From Hyphomicrobiales bacterium (GTDB lineage Bacteria > Pseudomonadota > Alphaproteobacteria > Rhizobiales > CAYWUX01), in contig JANQOC010000284.1 in NCBI GenBank assembly GCA_028279265.1, positions 1-13,959 of the forward strand: a DNA stretch of 13,959 bases, given 5' to 3'. The translations under genes were made by a program, and so were the position numbers. Each line of letters starts with the position of its first letter. Positions within the stretch are counted from its first letter, which is position 1. This document shows positions 6,255 to 13,959 of the stretch, piece after piece. The notes below the pieces were generated by a model that ran no database searches, was not told where the DNA came from, and worked only from the letters and a program-made list of their open reading frames with translations.

Positions 6255-6283
6255 TTGAAAACTGGATTCAGGAGTGATTAAAT
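6255..6283 (+). promoter_or_regulatory. Candidate promoter upstream of cfa
   Basis: TTGAAA at 6255-6260 and TTAAAT at 6278-6283 with a 17-base spacer form a plausible sigma-70-type promoter about 95 bases before cfa. A second -10-like TAAAAT at 6344-6349 lacks a recognisable -35, a pattern sometimes seen for stationary-phase sigma factors, which drive cfa in E. coli. Either could be used. Confidence 0.35.
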
Positions 6284-6381
6284 TATGGTTGAGCGGAGGG
6301 ATCTTCTGAGATTGATTGCATAAGTTCCAGAGCGTCCCTCGGATAAAATTTTAACCGGGATCAATAATACGACTGATCGCT

Positions 6382-7635
6382 ATGTTTACGCCGCTGAGAA
6401 TTCTTTTGCAGAGGATTGTGAAAACCGGCGACTTGTGCATCATTGATTCAGTTGGGAAGAAGCATACATTCGGCGACGGAACCGGGACTCGGGTTGTCGC
6501 CAGAATTTGCGACAAATCCTTTGAAATTTCCCTGGCTTTGAATCCTGCACTTCGTCTCGGCGAAGGCTATATGGATGGCCGGTTTGTCATGGAAGCCGGC
6601 TCTATATACGACTTTCTGGAAGTCGTTTTGTCCAATGCGGAAACTTCCAACTATTCCTCGCGTCTTGACGGGGTTACGAAGTTTCGCCTTTTGACCAAAA
6701 AATTTGCCCATTTCAATCCCTCGGGACGGTCCCATAGAAATGTCGCCCATCACTACGACATTGATGGCCGCATTTATGATTTGTTTTTGGACTCGGACAA
6801 ACAATATTCCTGCGCTTATTTTGATCGAGGAATTCAACATCTTGAAGAGGCCCAGCGCGCCAAAAAAAGACATCTCGCAGCCAAGTTGGATATTCGCGAT
6901 GGCCAGAAAATTCTGGATATCGGTTCGGGTTGGGGCGGACTTGGCCTTTACCTCTCGGAACTGGGCAATGTCGACGTCACCGGGATTACCTTATCGGACG
7001 AGCAACTCAGGACATCCCGTGATCGCGCCCAACAAGCCGGGGTTGACGATCGCGTGCATTTTGTTCACCGGGATTACCGCGATCTCGAAGAAAAATTCGA
7101 TCGCATCATATCCGTCGGCATGTTCGAGCATGTGGGTACCGTGCATTATGGCACCTACTTCAACAAAATTTTCGATTTACTGACAGATGACGGTGTCGCT
7201 GTCATTCATTCTATCGGCAGATTTGAAAAACCGACGGTCACAAATCCTTTTATTTCCAAGTATATATTCCCGGGCGGTTATATTCCTGCCCTGAGCGAAG
7301 TCTTTCCGGCCATCGAAAAATCCGGTCTTCTGGCCACGGATATTGAAATATTGAGATTGCATTACGCAGAAACACTGAAACGCTGGCGAAGACGTTTTTG
7401 CGCGTCATGGCCGAAGGCCGTCGAACTGATGGATGAAAGATTTTGCCGCATGTGGGAATTTTATCTCGCGGGCTCTGAAGCAGCATTTCGGTTCCAGCAT
7501 CTGATGGTATTCCAGATCCAGCTGGCCAAAAAAGTGGATAGCTTGCCGATCACCCGCAATTATATGGCTGAAAGAGAGCTGGAGTTACAAAAACTCGCCG
7601 GCGATATGCCCGGCCATCGCCGTATAGCCCGGTAA
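6382..7635 (+). CDS. cfa: Cyclopropane-fatty-acyl-phospholipid synthase
   Basis: SAM-dependent enzyme that adds a methylene bridge across the double bond of unsaturated acyl chains in membrane phospholipids, usually in stationary phase or acid stress. The 417 residues (E. coli Cfa: 382) contain the SAM motif ILDIGSGWGGLGL (177-189), and active-site positions matching E. coli Cys139, Glu239, His266 and Tyr317: Cys144 (QYSCAYF), Glu249 (GMFEHVG), His276 (VIHSIG) and Tyr328 (LHYAETLKRW). The ATG at 6382 has almost no Shine-Dalgarno, and an in-frame stop at 6352-6354 excludes a much longer start. It stands alone, 268 bases after rplI and 141 before dnaB, and is probably its own transcription unit. 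A related fatty-acid methyltransferase activity cannot be excluded. Confidence 0.92.
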   Translation: MFTPLRILLQRIVKTGDLCIIDSVGKKHTFGDGTGTRVVARICDKSFEISLALNPALRLGEGYMDGRFVMEAGSIYDFLEVVLSNAETSNYSSRLDGVTKFRLLTKKFAHFNPSGRSHRNVAHHYDIDGRIYDLFLDSDKQYSCAYFDRGIQHLEEAQRAKKRHLAAKLDIRDGQKILDIGSGWGGLGLYLSELGNVDVTGITLSDEQLRTSRDRAQQAGVDDRVHFVHRDYRDLEEKFDRIISVGMFEHVGTVHYGTYFNKIFDLLTDDGVAVIHSIGRFEKPTVTNPFISKYIFPGGYIPALSEVFPAIEKSGLLATDIEILRLHYAETLKRWRRRFCASWPKAVELMDERFCRMWEFYLAGSEAAFRFQHLMVFQIQLAKKVDSLPITRNYMAERELELQKLAGDMPGHRRIAR

Positions 7636-7776
7636 TTGAGTCGTAATCACCCATCAAATCAGTCCTCTGATCAATAATTATTTTCAGGAAATTCGTCCCC
7701 TTGTGCATTGAGTGGATTAGGGGGAGAAGCAAAATTGGCACGCTTTCCCGACGTTCGAATCGCTTAGGGTGCGGCC

Positions 7777-9279
7777 ATGGAAAATTTACACACAAACCCG
7801 TCCGGCGCTTCAGGCGATGAAGTTGAATTCCGCGTAGCGCCCCACAATATCGAAGCCGAGCAGGCCCTGCTCGGCGCCATAATGGTCAATAATGAAGCTT
7901 TTGACCGTGTTTCGAGTTTTCTGTCGCCCGAACATTTTTTCGACCCGGTACACGCCCGAATCTTCGAAACCACGGCAAAACTTATTCAGTCGGGCAAACA
8001 AGCCACCCCGATTACACTGAAGACGTTCTTTGAAAACGAAGAGAAAATTGGCGAGATTACCGTCCCGCAATATCTGGGGCGGCTGGCGGCTGCAGCAACA
8101 ACGGTTATTAACGCAGAAGACTTCGGTCAGATGATTTACGATCTGGCTGTCCGCCGGGGCCTGATTATCATCGGCGAGGACATGGTCAATGTCGCCTATG
8201 ATTCGAGTATCGACGATCCGCCGGCTCAACAGATCGAGGAAGCCGAGCAGAAGCTCTACAAGATCGCCGAGTCGGGGAAATACGGAACCGGGTTCGCTTC
8301 TTTTTCAAATGCCCTGACCGATGCGATCAATATGGCCAACAGCGCCTATCAGCGTGACGGCCATTTGTCCGGTCTGGCCACGGGCCTGACAGACCTTGAT
8401 TTCAAAATGGGTGGATTGCAGTCATCGGACCTCATTATCCTGGCGGGACGCCCATCCATGGGGAAAACATCCCTGGCCACAAACATCGCCTTCAATATCG
8501 CCAAGGCTTACCGGACGGAAAAAGCTCCCGATGGCAGCGAGGAAGCTGTCGATGGAGCCGTGGTTGGCTTCTTCTCCCTTGAGATGTCCTCGGAACAGTT
8601 GGCGACCCGGATCATTTCCGAACAGGCGGGCATTCCCTCGGAAAAAATTCGTCGGGGCATGATCACCGAGGATGAATTTAAAAATCTCGTTTCCGTGACA
8701 CAGGAATTGCAGGAACTGCCGCTCTATATTGATCCCACCGGCGGTATCACGGTGGCACAACTGGCGGCGCGGGCCCGGCGCCTGAAGCGGCAATTTGGGC
8801 TTGGGCTTATCGTTGTCGATTACCTGCAATTGCTGACCGGCTCTTCGAAGAAAGCGAGCGAGGGCCGTGTGCAGGAAGTCACCGAAATTACCACCGGCCT
8901 TAAAGCCCTGGCCAAGGAACTCAAGGTTCCCATCATTGCTCTTTCCCAGCTTTCCAGACAGGTGGAAAATAGGGACGATAAAAGACCGCAACTTTCCGAC
9001 CTCAGGGAGTCCGGTTCTATTGAACAGGATGCGGATGTTGTTATGTTTGTGTATCGGGAAGAGTATTATGTGCAACGCAGTGAACCGGCTCACAACAAGA
9101 TCGAGGAACACCAGCGGTGGCAGGATGAAATGAGCCGGGTTCACGGACTCGCCGAGGTGATCATCGGCAAACAGCGCCATGGTCCGACAGGCACGGTCAA
9201 ACTGCAATTCGCCGGTGAGATAACGCGGTTCCAGAATTTGCAGTCAAGTGATCACCTTCCCGAAAGGAACGAGTATTGA
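7777..9279 (+). CDS. dnaB: Replicative DNA helicase DnaB
   Basis: Hexameric 5'-3' helicase that unwinds DNA at the replication fork and recruits primase. In the 500-residue protein, the N-terminal primase-interacting domain starts near residue 17 (RVAPHNIEAEQALLGAIMVNNEAF), followed by a linker and the RecA-like ATPase: Walker A AGRPSMGKTS (223-232, Lys230), Walker B LIVVDYLQLL (Asp348), and the DnaB signature LSDLRESGSIEQDAD. No intein is present at the Walker A or other usual insertion sites. The ribosome site is weak (TAGGGTG before ATG). The gene is followed 30 bases later by alr, a standard alphaproteobacterial arrangement. Confidence 0.97.
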   Translation: MENLHTNPSGASGDEVEFRVAPHNIEAEQALLGAIMVNNEAFDRVSSFLSPEHFFDPVHARIFETTAKLIQSGKQATPITLKTFFENEEKIGEITVPQYLGRLAAAATTVINAEDFGQMIYDLAVRRGLIIIGEDMVNVAYDSSIDDPPAQQIEEAEQKLYKIAESGKYGTGFASFSNALTDAINMANSAYQRDGHLSGLATGLTDLDFKMGGLQSSDLIILAGRPSMGKTSLATNIAFNIAKAYRTEKAPDGSEEAVDGAVVGFFSLEMSSEQLATRIISEQAGIPSEKIRRGMITEDEFKNLVSVTQELQELPLYIDPTGGITVAQLAARARRLKRQFGLGLIVVDYLQLLTGSSKKASEGRVQEVTEITTGLKALAKELKVPIIALSQLSRQVENRDDKRPQLSDLRESGSIEQDADVVMFVYREEYYVQRSEPAHNKIEEHQRWQDEMSRVHGLAEVIIGKQRHGPTGTVKLQFAGEITRFQNLQSSDHLPERNEY

Positions 9280-9309
9280 TGAAACCTGGAAGAAGGCGTA
9301 TCGGCGGAG

Positions 9310-10455
9310 ATGGAAGAAATTGTTAGGGAAGTCCGCCCCTGCGAAGATCACGGATTTATCTATGTTGATCTCGAAGCTCTGGTCAGCAACTACCAGTTTC
9401 TCAAGGGCCAGACCCGCGACTGTATCTGTGCGGCCGTCGTCAAAGCCAATGCTTACGGCCTTGGCATTTCTGAAGTCGCCAAATCCCTGACGAATGCCGG
9501 TTGCCACACTTTTTTTGTTGCCACACCTGCTGAAGCCAAGGAACTCCGCTCTGTCAATGCCACTGCAGATATCTATGTTCTCGATGGCCTGTTCCCGCAA
9601 GCCGCATCATTTTACAGAACCCACAATCTACGCCCGGTTCTTAACAGCAGGGATGAAATCAGGGACTGGGGGCACTTTTGCAGAACCGAGAAAACTCCCC
9701 TGCCTGCAGCCCTCCACATCGATACGGGCATGAACCGTCTCGGACTAGGAATAGATGAGATTGCCGGTGACAATCCATTGGACAGCGAGCTGGAATCAAT
9801 TGAAGTCGCTTTGATCATGAGTCATCTGGCCTGTGCCGACGACGTTTCTCATCCCTTCAATACCCTGCAGCTAGAGAGATTCGAACGGTGTCGGACGGTG
9901 TTTCCCGAAACACCGGCGAGTTTTGCGAACTCCGCCGGAATATTGCTGGGACCGGCCTATCACTTTGATCTCGTACGCCCGGGCATTGCCCTTTACGGAT
10001 CCTGGCCGTTGAATTCCGGAGAACGGGCTCTCAAAACCGTCATGCATCTGTATGGCCGGCTCGTTCAGATCAGAACCATGGAAGCCGGGGAATCCGTCGG
10101 TTACGGTGCTGACTACACTCTGACGCGCCAGAGCCGAATTGCGACGGTATCGGTCGGCTATGCTGATGGTTATATCAGAGCGCTGGGATCCAGCAATCAG
10201 CAGAGCCCGACCTGTGTGGCCATTGCCGGCCATCTGGCTCCCGTTATCGGGCGGGTTTCAATGGACCTTATCGCAGTTGATACAACGGATGTCCCGCAAA
10301 GCAAATTGGAGCGTGGTCAGTTCGTTGAACTGATTGGCGATAATATTTCTCTGGATGACGTCGCGGCGCGGGCGGGAACCATTTCCTATGAAGTGCTGAC
10401 ACGTCTAAGCCCGAGACTACCGAGAGTCTATAAGAGTTCGTATTCCCACAGTTAG
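9310..10455 (+). CDS. alr: Alanine racemase
   Basis: PLP enzyme interconverting L- and D-alanine, supplying D-Ala for peptidoglycan. The 381-residue protein has PLP-binding Lys45 in AAVVKANAYGLG, the second catalytic base Tyr265 in SVGYGADYT, the conserved VGYADGY segment just after it, and GRVSMDL. It starts 30 bases after dnaB, in the same frame; two consecutive TGA codons (9277-9282) separate them. The ATG at 9310 has GGCGGAG directly against it, too close for an ideal ribosome site, with GAAGAAGG further upstream, so translation may rely on coupling to dnaB. A 15-codon frame (ATG at 9279 to TAG 9324-9326) bridges the junction and may carry ribosomes across. Confidence 0.96.
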   Translation: MEEIVREVRPCEDHGFIYVDLEALVSNYQFLKGQTRDCICAAVVKANAYGLGISEVAKSLTNAGCHTFFVATPAEAKELRSVNATADIYVLDGLFPQAASFYRTHNLRPVLNSRDEIRDWGHFCRTEKTPLPAALHIDTGMNRLGLGIDEIAGDNPLDSELESIEVALIMSHLACADDVSHPFNTLQLERFERCRTVFPETPASFANSAGILLGPAYHFDLVRPGIALYGSWPLNSGERALKTVMHLYGRLVQIRTMEAGESVGYGADYTLTRQSRIATVSVGYADGYIRALGSSNQQSPTCVAIAGHLAPVIGRVSMDLIAVDTTDVPQSKLERGQFVELIGDNISLDDVAARAGTISYEVLTRLSPRLPRVYKSSYSHS

Positions 10456-10492
10456 CGTAATCATGCAGAACTGAAAAAAGGTCGGAACATCG

Positions 10493-11902
10493 ATGGCCCG
10501 AAAAAACACTTTGAGCTTCACTTGCCAGAATTGTGGCGCCAAGACCGCCAGATGGGAAGGCAAATGCTCTTCTTGCGATGGATGGAATACCATTGTCGAA
10601 GATCAATCCGATAGTGCGGGTATCGGTGCGGGACCGTTACGAGCCATGTCCAAGGGTCGTATTGTGCCCATGGAATCTTTGGATGGGGACGTCGATACCA
10701 CCCCACGTACAACCACCGGTAATCAGGAACTCGACAGGGTTACAGGCGGCGGCCTGGTGCCGGGATCAGCGATACTCGTTGGCGGTGAACCGGGGATCGG
10801 TAAATCCACCCTTCTGCTGCAGATTGCGGCGAATCTCGCTAATGCCAAACGCAAGGCGGTATATTTTTCCGGTGAGGAAGCCACGCTACAGGTGCGCTTG
10901 CGGGCGGACAGGCTCGGTTTAAAAACGGCGCCGGTCGCCCTCGCCGCAGAAACCAGCCTCGCCAATATTTTGGCCACTCTGAATTCGGAAGATGCACCTG
11001 ATCTCCTGATTATCGACTCCATTCAGACTTTGTGGTCCAGCGAACTCGATTCGGCACCGGGCACGGTGTCCCAAGTGCGTGCTTGCGTTCAGAAACTCAT
11101 CCAGTTTGCCAAGAAATCCCACACGACACTGATCCTTGTGGGTCATGTAACCAAGGAAGGTCAGATCGCCGGGCCGAAGGTCGTAGAACACATGGTCGAT
11201 ACGGTCCTCTATTTCGAAGGCGACAAGGGACACCAGTTTCGCATACTGAGAGCGGTCAAAAATCGTTTTGGACCGACGGATGAAATCGGTGTCTATGAAA
11301 TGCGGAATCAGGGTCTTGTAGAAGTGGAGAATCCGTCGGCCTTGTTTCTTGGTGAGCGCGACGGAAAAAACCCGGGTACGTCCGTTTTTGCGGGCATCGA
11401 AGGCACCCGGCCCCTTCTTGTTGAAATTCAGGCACTCGTTGCGCCGTCATCACTGGGGACACCCAGACGGGCGGTCCTTGGCTGGGATTCCAATCGGCTG
11501 TCCATGTTACTGGCGGTTCTGGAAACCCGCTGCGGTGTTCCTTTCAGCGGCTGTGACGTTTACCTCAATGTGGCCGGAGGCCTGAAGATCAGCGAACCCG
11601 CCGCCGATCTCGCCGCCGCCGCCGCCCTGGTGTCCGCCCGCTCTGCAATTCCCCTGCCGGCGGACCGCGTATATTTTGGTGAGGTTAGCCTGTCCGGAGC
11701 TATCCGATCCGTGGGTCATATGCAAAACAGACTAAAGGAAGCAGACAAACTTGGCTTCAAATCCGCCACTCTTCCGGATCATACGGACATAAAACAATCC
11801 GTAGACGGAATTGAGCTTCATCCGGTTTCTCATCTAAGCCGCTTAACTATTGATTTTACTAAAGATTCTCAAACACTTGAAAAAATGTCAGCGGTCTCTT
11901 AA
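10493..11902 (+). CDS. radA: DNA repair protein RadA
   Basis: RecA-like ATPase that processes recombination intermediates and drives branch migration. The 469 residues show the full family layout: a zinc finger with Cys11, Cys14, Cys25 and Cys28; Walker A GGEPGIGKST (Lys104); Walker B LLIIDS (Asp175); the RadA-specific KNRFG motif at 256-260; and a C-terminal Lon-like domain (GGLKISEPAADLAAAAALVSA). The ribosome site AAAAAGG (10475-10481) lies 11 nt before ATG. It starts 37 bases after alr and is probably co-transcribed with it. Length matches E. coli RadA (460). Confidence 0.97.
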   Translation: MARKNTLSFTCQNCGAKTARWEGKCSSCDGWNTIVEDQSDSAGIGAGPLRAMSKGRIVPMESLDGDVDTTPRTTTGNQELDRVTGGGLVPGSAILVGGEPGIGKSTLLLQIAANLANAKRKAVYFSGEEATLQVRLRADRLGLKTAPVALAAETSLANILATLNSEDAPDLLIIDSIQTLWSSELDSAPGTVSQVRACVQKLIQFAKKSHTTLILVGHVTKEGQIAGPKVVEHMVDTVLYFEGDKGHQFRILRAVKNRFGPTDEIGVYEMRNQGLVEVENPSALFLGERDGKNPGTSVFAGIEGTRPLLVEIQALVAPSSLGTPRRAVLGWDSNRLSMLLAVLETRCGVPFSGCDVYLNVAGGLKISEPAADLAAAAALVSARSAIPLPADRVYFGEVSLSGAIRSVGHMQNRLKEADKLGFKSATLPDHTDIKQSVDGIELHPVSHLSRLTIDFTKDSQTLEKMSAVS

Positions 11903-12007
11903 GAGATACTGTGGAATTGTGTATGTTTTGCTATAAGCTGACATTATTCGGTTGTTTTTATATCGGAAAAATGGTTGGTGCGGGCGTAAAACAAAGGATT
12001 TGATCCC

Positions 12008-12646
12008 ATGCCATTGTCCTGGCTTGATGTCGGACTGGTAGTCATCATGCTTATTTCGGGATTCCTCGCGATGCTTCGAGGATTGACCCGTGAAGTTCTG
12101 GCTATTTTGTCCTGGGCGCTCGCCGCCGTTGCCACTTTGATTTTCTGGCCTCAGTATCGCGATGTCGTCCGGGGATATATTTCTCCCGAAGTACTGGCCG
12201 ATATCGTCCTTGCCGCCGGAATATTCATTTTCGTTTTGATTGTTGTCAGCCTCATCACCGTAAGGGTTGCCGACAAGGTGCTGGACAGCCGAATCGGGGC
12301 CTTGGACCGGACCCTTGGATTTGTTTTTGGACTGGCCCGAGGATTGGTTTTGGTGGTTATCGCCTATCTGTTCTTCAGCTGGCTCGTTCCCCAGGAAGAC
12401 CAACCCCAATGGGTTCAGAATGCCCAATCCCTCCCCATCATTCAACAGACCGGGGATATCATCATATCTCTGTTGCCGGAAAATCCTGCATCCGTTATTC
12501 CGGGAGCTGTCGGTGGTTCTGATCAGCAATCTGGTTCCGTCAGACCGATCCCCGATGTCGCGAATTCAGGCAACCAGGGTTACCGCCCGGGCGAACGGCG
12601 CGGCCTCAATCAGTTGCTTGAAGGAACACAGGCAGCGCAAAACTAG
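12008..12646 (+). CDS. cvpA: CvpA family membrane protein
   Basis: Inner-membrane protein named from colicin V production in E. coli; its biochemical role is unsettled, with links to envelope integrity. The 212 residues give four membrane segments at about 5-22, 28-48, 62-86 and 102-127, then a hydrophilic tail ending in GERRGLNQLLEG, a pattern common in alphaproteobacterial CvpA. Start: ATG at 12008, nine bases after AAAGGA (11993-11998). It precedes purF by 39 bases, the same pairing as in E. coli, which supports the family call. The 105 bases after radA contain no clear promoter. Confidence 0.9.
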   Translation: MPLSWLDVGLVVIMLISGFLAMLRGLTREVLAILSWALAAVATLIFWPQYRDVVRGYISPEVLADIVLAAGIFIFVLIVVSLITVRVADKVLDSRIGALDRTLGFVFGLARGLVLVVIAYLFFSWLVPQEDQPQWVQNAQSLPIIQQTGDIIISLLPENPASVIPGAVGGSDQQSGSVRPIPDVANSGNQGYRPGERRGLNQLLEGTQAAQN

Positions 12647-12685
12647 TTCAGTTGGCATGAGTTAGTTCAGCGGGAGAAATGATAA

Positions 12686-13959
12686 ATGCCAGACAATCAT
12701 AAATCAGTTGCCCCGTCGGTCGGGGAAACCTATGACCGCTACGGCGAAGACCGCCTCTATGAAGAATGCGGCGTGTTCGGCATTTATGGACAGCAGGATG
12801 CAGCCGCCCTTACGGCGCTGGGACTTCATGCATTACAGCATCGCGGTCAGGAAGCAGCCGGGATCGTCAGTTTCGACGGCAACCGGTTCAACTCGGAGCG
12901 GCGGCTGGGTCTGGTTGGGGACCACTTCACGCAAAAGCCCATCATTGACCGATTGAGCGGCAGCGTTGCAATTGGACATAACCGGTATTCAACAACCGGT
13001 GGCATGATCCTCAGGAACGTTCAGCCCCTGTTTGCTGAACTTGATACCGGCGGTTTCGCAATCTGTCACAATGGCAATCTGACCAATGCCCTTACCTTGA
13101 GAAAAGAGTTGATACGGGAAGGAGCGATTTGCCAATCGACATCGGATACGGAAGTTATCCTGCATCTGGTCGCTCAGAGTCCCAAGAGCCGTTTTATCGA
13201 GCGCTTTATTGATGCCCTGCTGCAGATCGAAGGGGCCTATGCCTTTGTCGGCATGACCAACAAAAAGATGATCGGGGCCAGAGATCCCCTGGGTATTCGG
13301 CCACTGGTCCTGGGTGATCTCGCCGGAGCGCCGGTACTGGCCTCGGAAACATGTGCCCTGGATATCATAGGCGCAAAATTTGTCCGCGAAATTGAAAACG
13401 GTGAAGTCGTTGTTATCGATAAGGACGGAATAGAATCCCACCGTCCCTTTCCCAAACGCACACCCCGGCCCTGTGTTTTCGAATACATATATTTCGCGCG
13501 TCCCGATTCCGTTGTCGGCGGCCGCTATGTCTACGATGTCCGCAAGGAAATGGGACGGCAGCTGGCACTGGAATCTCCTGTCGATGCCGACGTTGTCATT
13601 CCCGTACCGGATTCCGGCGTACCGGCAGCCATCGGTTACGCCCAGGCCTCGGGTATCGATTTTGAACTGGGAATTATCCGCAACCATTATGTCGGCAGGA
13701 CCTTCATTGAGCCGGAACAGCAAATTCGCAGCCTGGGTGTGAAACTCAAACATAGCGCCAACCGCGGTATGGTTGAGAACAAACGTATTGTGCTCATTGA
13801 TGACAGCATCGTCCGCGGTACGACATCGTCGAAAATTGTTCAGATGATGTATGACGCCGGCGCCAAGGAGGTTCATACGCGCATCGCCTCACCTCCTATT
13901 ACGCATCCGGACTATTACGGCATTGATACGCCGGATAAAAGAACGCTTCTGGCGGCACA
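12686..13959 (+). CDS. purF: Amidophosphoribosyltransferase, 5' part, runs off right edge
   Basis: First committed step of purine synthesis: glutamine and PRPP give 5-phosphoribosylamine. 424 codons are visible. The N-terminal nucleophile hydrolase domain begins at Cys28 (ECGVFGIYG), so a propeptide of 27 residues must be removed, as in B. subtilis (11 residues) and unlike E. coli. Other glutaminase motifs are LQHRGQEAAGIV and HNGNL. The PRTase domain has the PRPP loop VLIDDSIVRGTTSS (about 369-382). The Bacillus iron-sulphur ligand in HPCFYGIDT reads HPDYYGIDT here (Asp409), so a classical 4Fe-4S cluster is unlikely. GGGAG at 12672-12676 is nine bases before the ATG. About 60-80 C-terminal residues are outside the window. 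Confidence 0.96.
   Translation, partial: MPDNHKSVAPSVGETYDRYGEDRLYEECGVFGIYGQQDAAALTALGLHALQHRGQEAAGIVSFDGNRFNSERRLGLVGDHFTQKPIIDRLSGSVAIGHNRYSTTGGMILRNVQPLFAELDTGGFAICHNGNLTNALTLRKELIREGAICQSTSDTEVILHLVAQSPKSRFIERFIDALLQIEGAYAFVGMTNKKMIGARDPLGIRPLVLGDLAGAPVLASETCALDIIGAKFVREIENGEVVVIDKDGIESHRPFPKRTPRPCVFEYIYFARPDSVVGGRYVYDVRKEMGRQLALESPVDADVVIPVPDSGVPAAIGYAQASGIDFELGIIRNHYVGRTFIEPEQQIRSLGVKLKHSANRGMVENKRIVLIDDSIVRGTTSSKIVQMMYDAGAKEVHTRIASPPITHPDYYGIDTPDKRTLLAA

Noticed and set aside
7658..7671. Small hairpin ATCAG-TCCT-CTGAT after cfa, considered as terminator
   Set aside because: Only five AT-rich pairs and the T-rich part is some bases away; too weak to call.
7736..7752. TGGCACG before dnaB, resembling a sigma-54 -24 element
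   Set aside because: The matching -12 (TTGC) is absent at the right spacing (CCCG is found), and dnaB is not an expected sigma-54 target.
8422..9207. A 261-codon open frame on the minus strand
   Set aside because: Antisense to the dnaB ATPase domain, which is intact. No family features.
9279..9326. ATG overlapping the dnaB stop, considered as the alr start or a separate gene
   Set aside because: It is out of frame with alr and ends after 15 codons. It may help translational coupling but is not supported as a gene.
11895..11906. Palindrome TCTCTTAAGAGA centred on the radA stop codon
   Set aside because: As RNA it gives a four-pair stem with a TTAA loop, with no U-run; it may be chance.
11888..12529. 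A 213-codon Asn/Gln-rich open frame on the minus strand
   Set aside because: Antisense to cvpA; its polar composition is the mirror of the hydrophobic membrane segments of the real gene.
12989..13876. A 295-codon open frame on the minus strand
   Set aside because: It lies fully antisense to purF, whose motifs are intact in the plus frame. Its translation has no recognisable domain; it is a by-product of purF codon usage.
1..13959. A new defence, mobile or biosynthetic system
   Set aside because: All long frames with good motifs belong to known housekeeping families in an expected order; no accessory genes, repeats arrays or integration signs were seen.

Overview
The window is a core-genome segment of an alphaproteobacterium. 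The evidence is gene order and protein style: a fabD-fabG-acpP-fabF lipid cluster lies back to back with rpsF-rpsR-(DUF2232 membrane protein)-rplI, then dnaB-alr-radA-cvpA-purF, an order typical of that class. S6 and L9 carry long C-terminal tails. Base composition looks moderate rather than GC-rich, so a marine or moderate-GC lineage is more likely than a high-GC rhizobium; the genus cannot be named from the sequence. No mobile element, CRISPR array, rRNA or tRNA gene was seen.

Left part (1-3129, minus strand): type II fatty acid synthesis. FabD loads malonyl onto ACP, AcpP carries the chain, FabF condenses and FabG reduces the ketone. fabD and fabG are close together. acpP and fabF each follow a gap of 200-250 bases that can hold their own promoters or leaders. 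fabF runs off the left edge.

Centre (3130-6113): a 417-base divergent control region separates fabD from the ribosomal protein operon. It holds a good sigma-70-like promoter for rpsF and a leader of about 200 nt. In that leader, a 9-nt stretch is perfectly complementary to the rpsF Shine-Dalgarno region and overlaps a competing hairpin. This is the most interesting non-coding signal in the window. rpsF and rpsR overlap by ATGA; the DUF2232 membrane protein and rplI follow.

Right part (6114-13959, plus strand): a cyclopropane-fatty-acyl-phospholipid synthase (cfa) sits between rplI and dnaB. The replicative helicase, alanine racemase, RadA, CvpA-family protein and the start of amidophosphoribosyltransferase (purF, cut by the right edge) follow.

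Most of the window is ordinary housekeeping. I did not find a convincing new multi-gene system. The points worth a second look are leader and intergenic structures, the odd tails on S6 and L9, the position of cfa, and PurF's propeptide with a replaced iron-sulphur ligand position.
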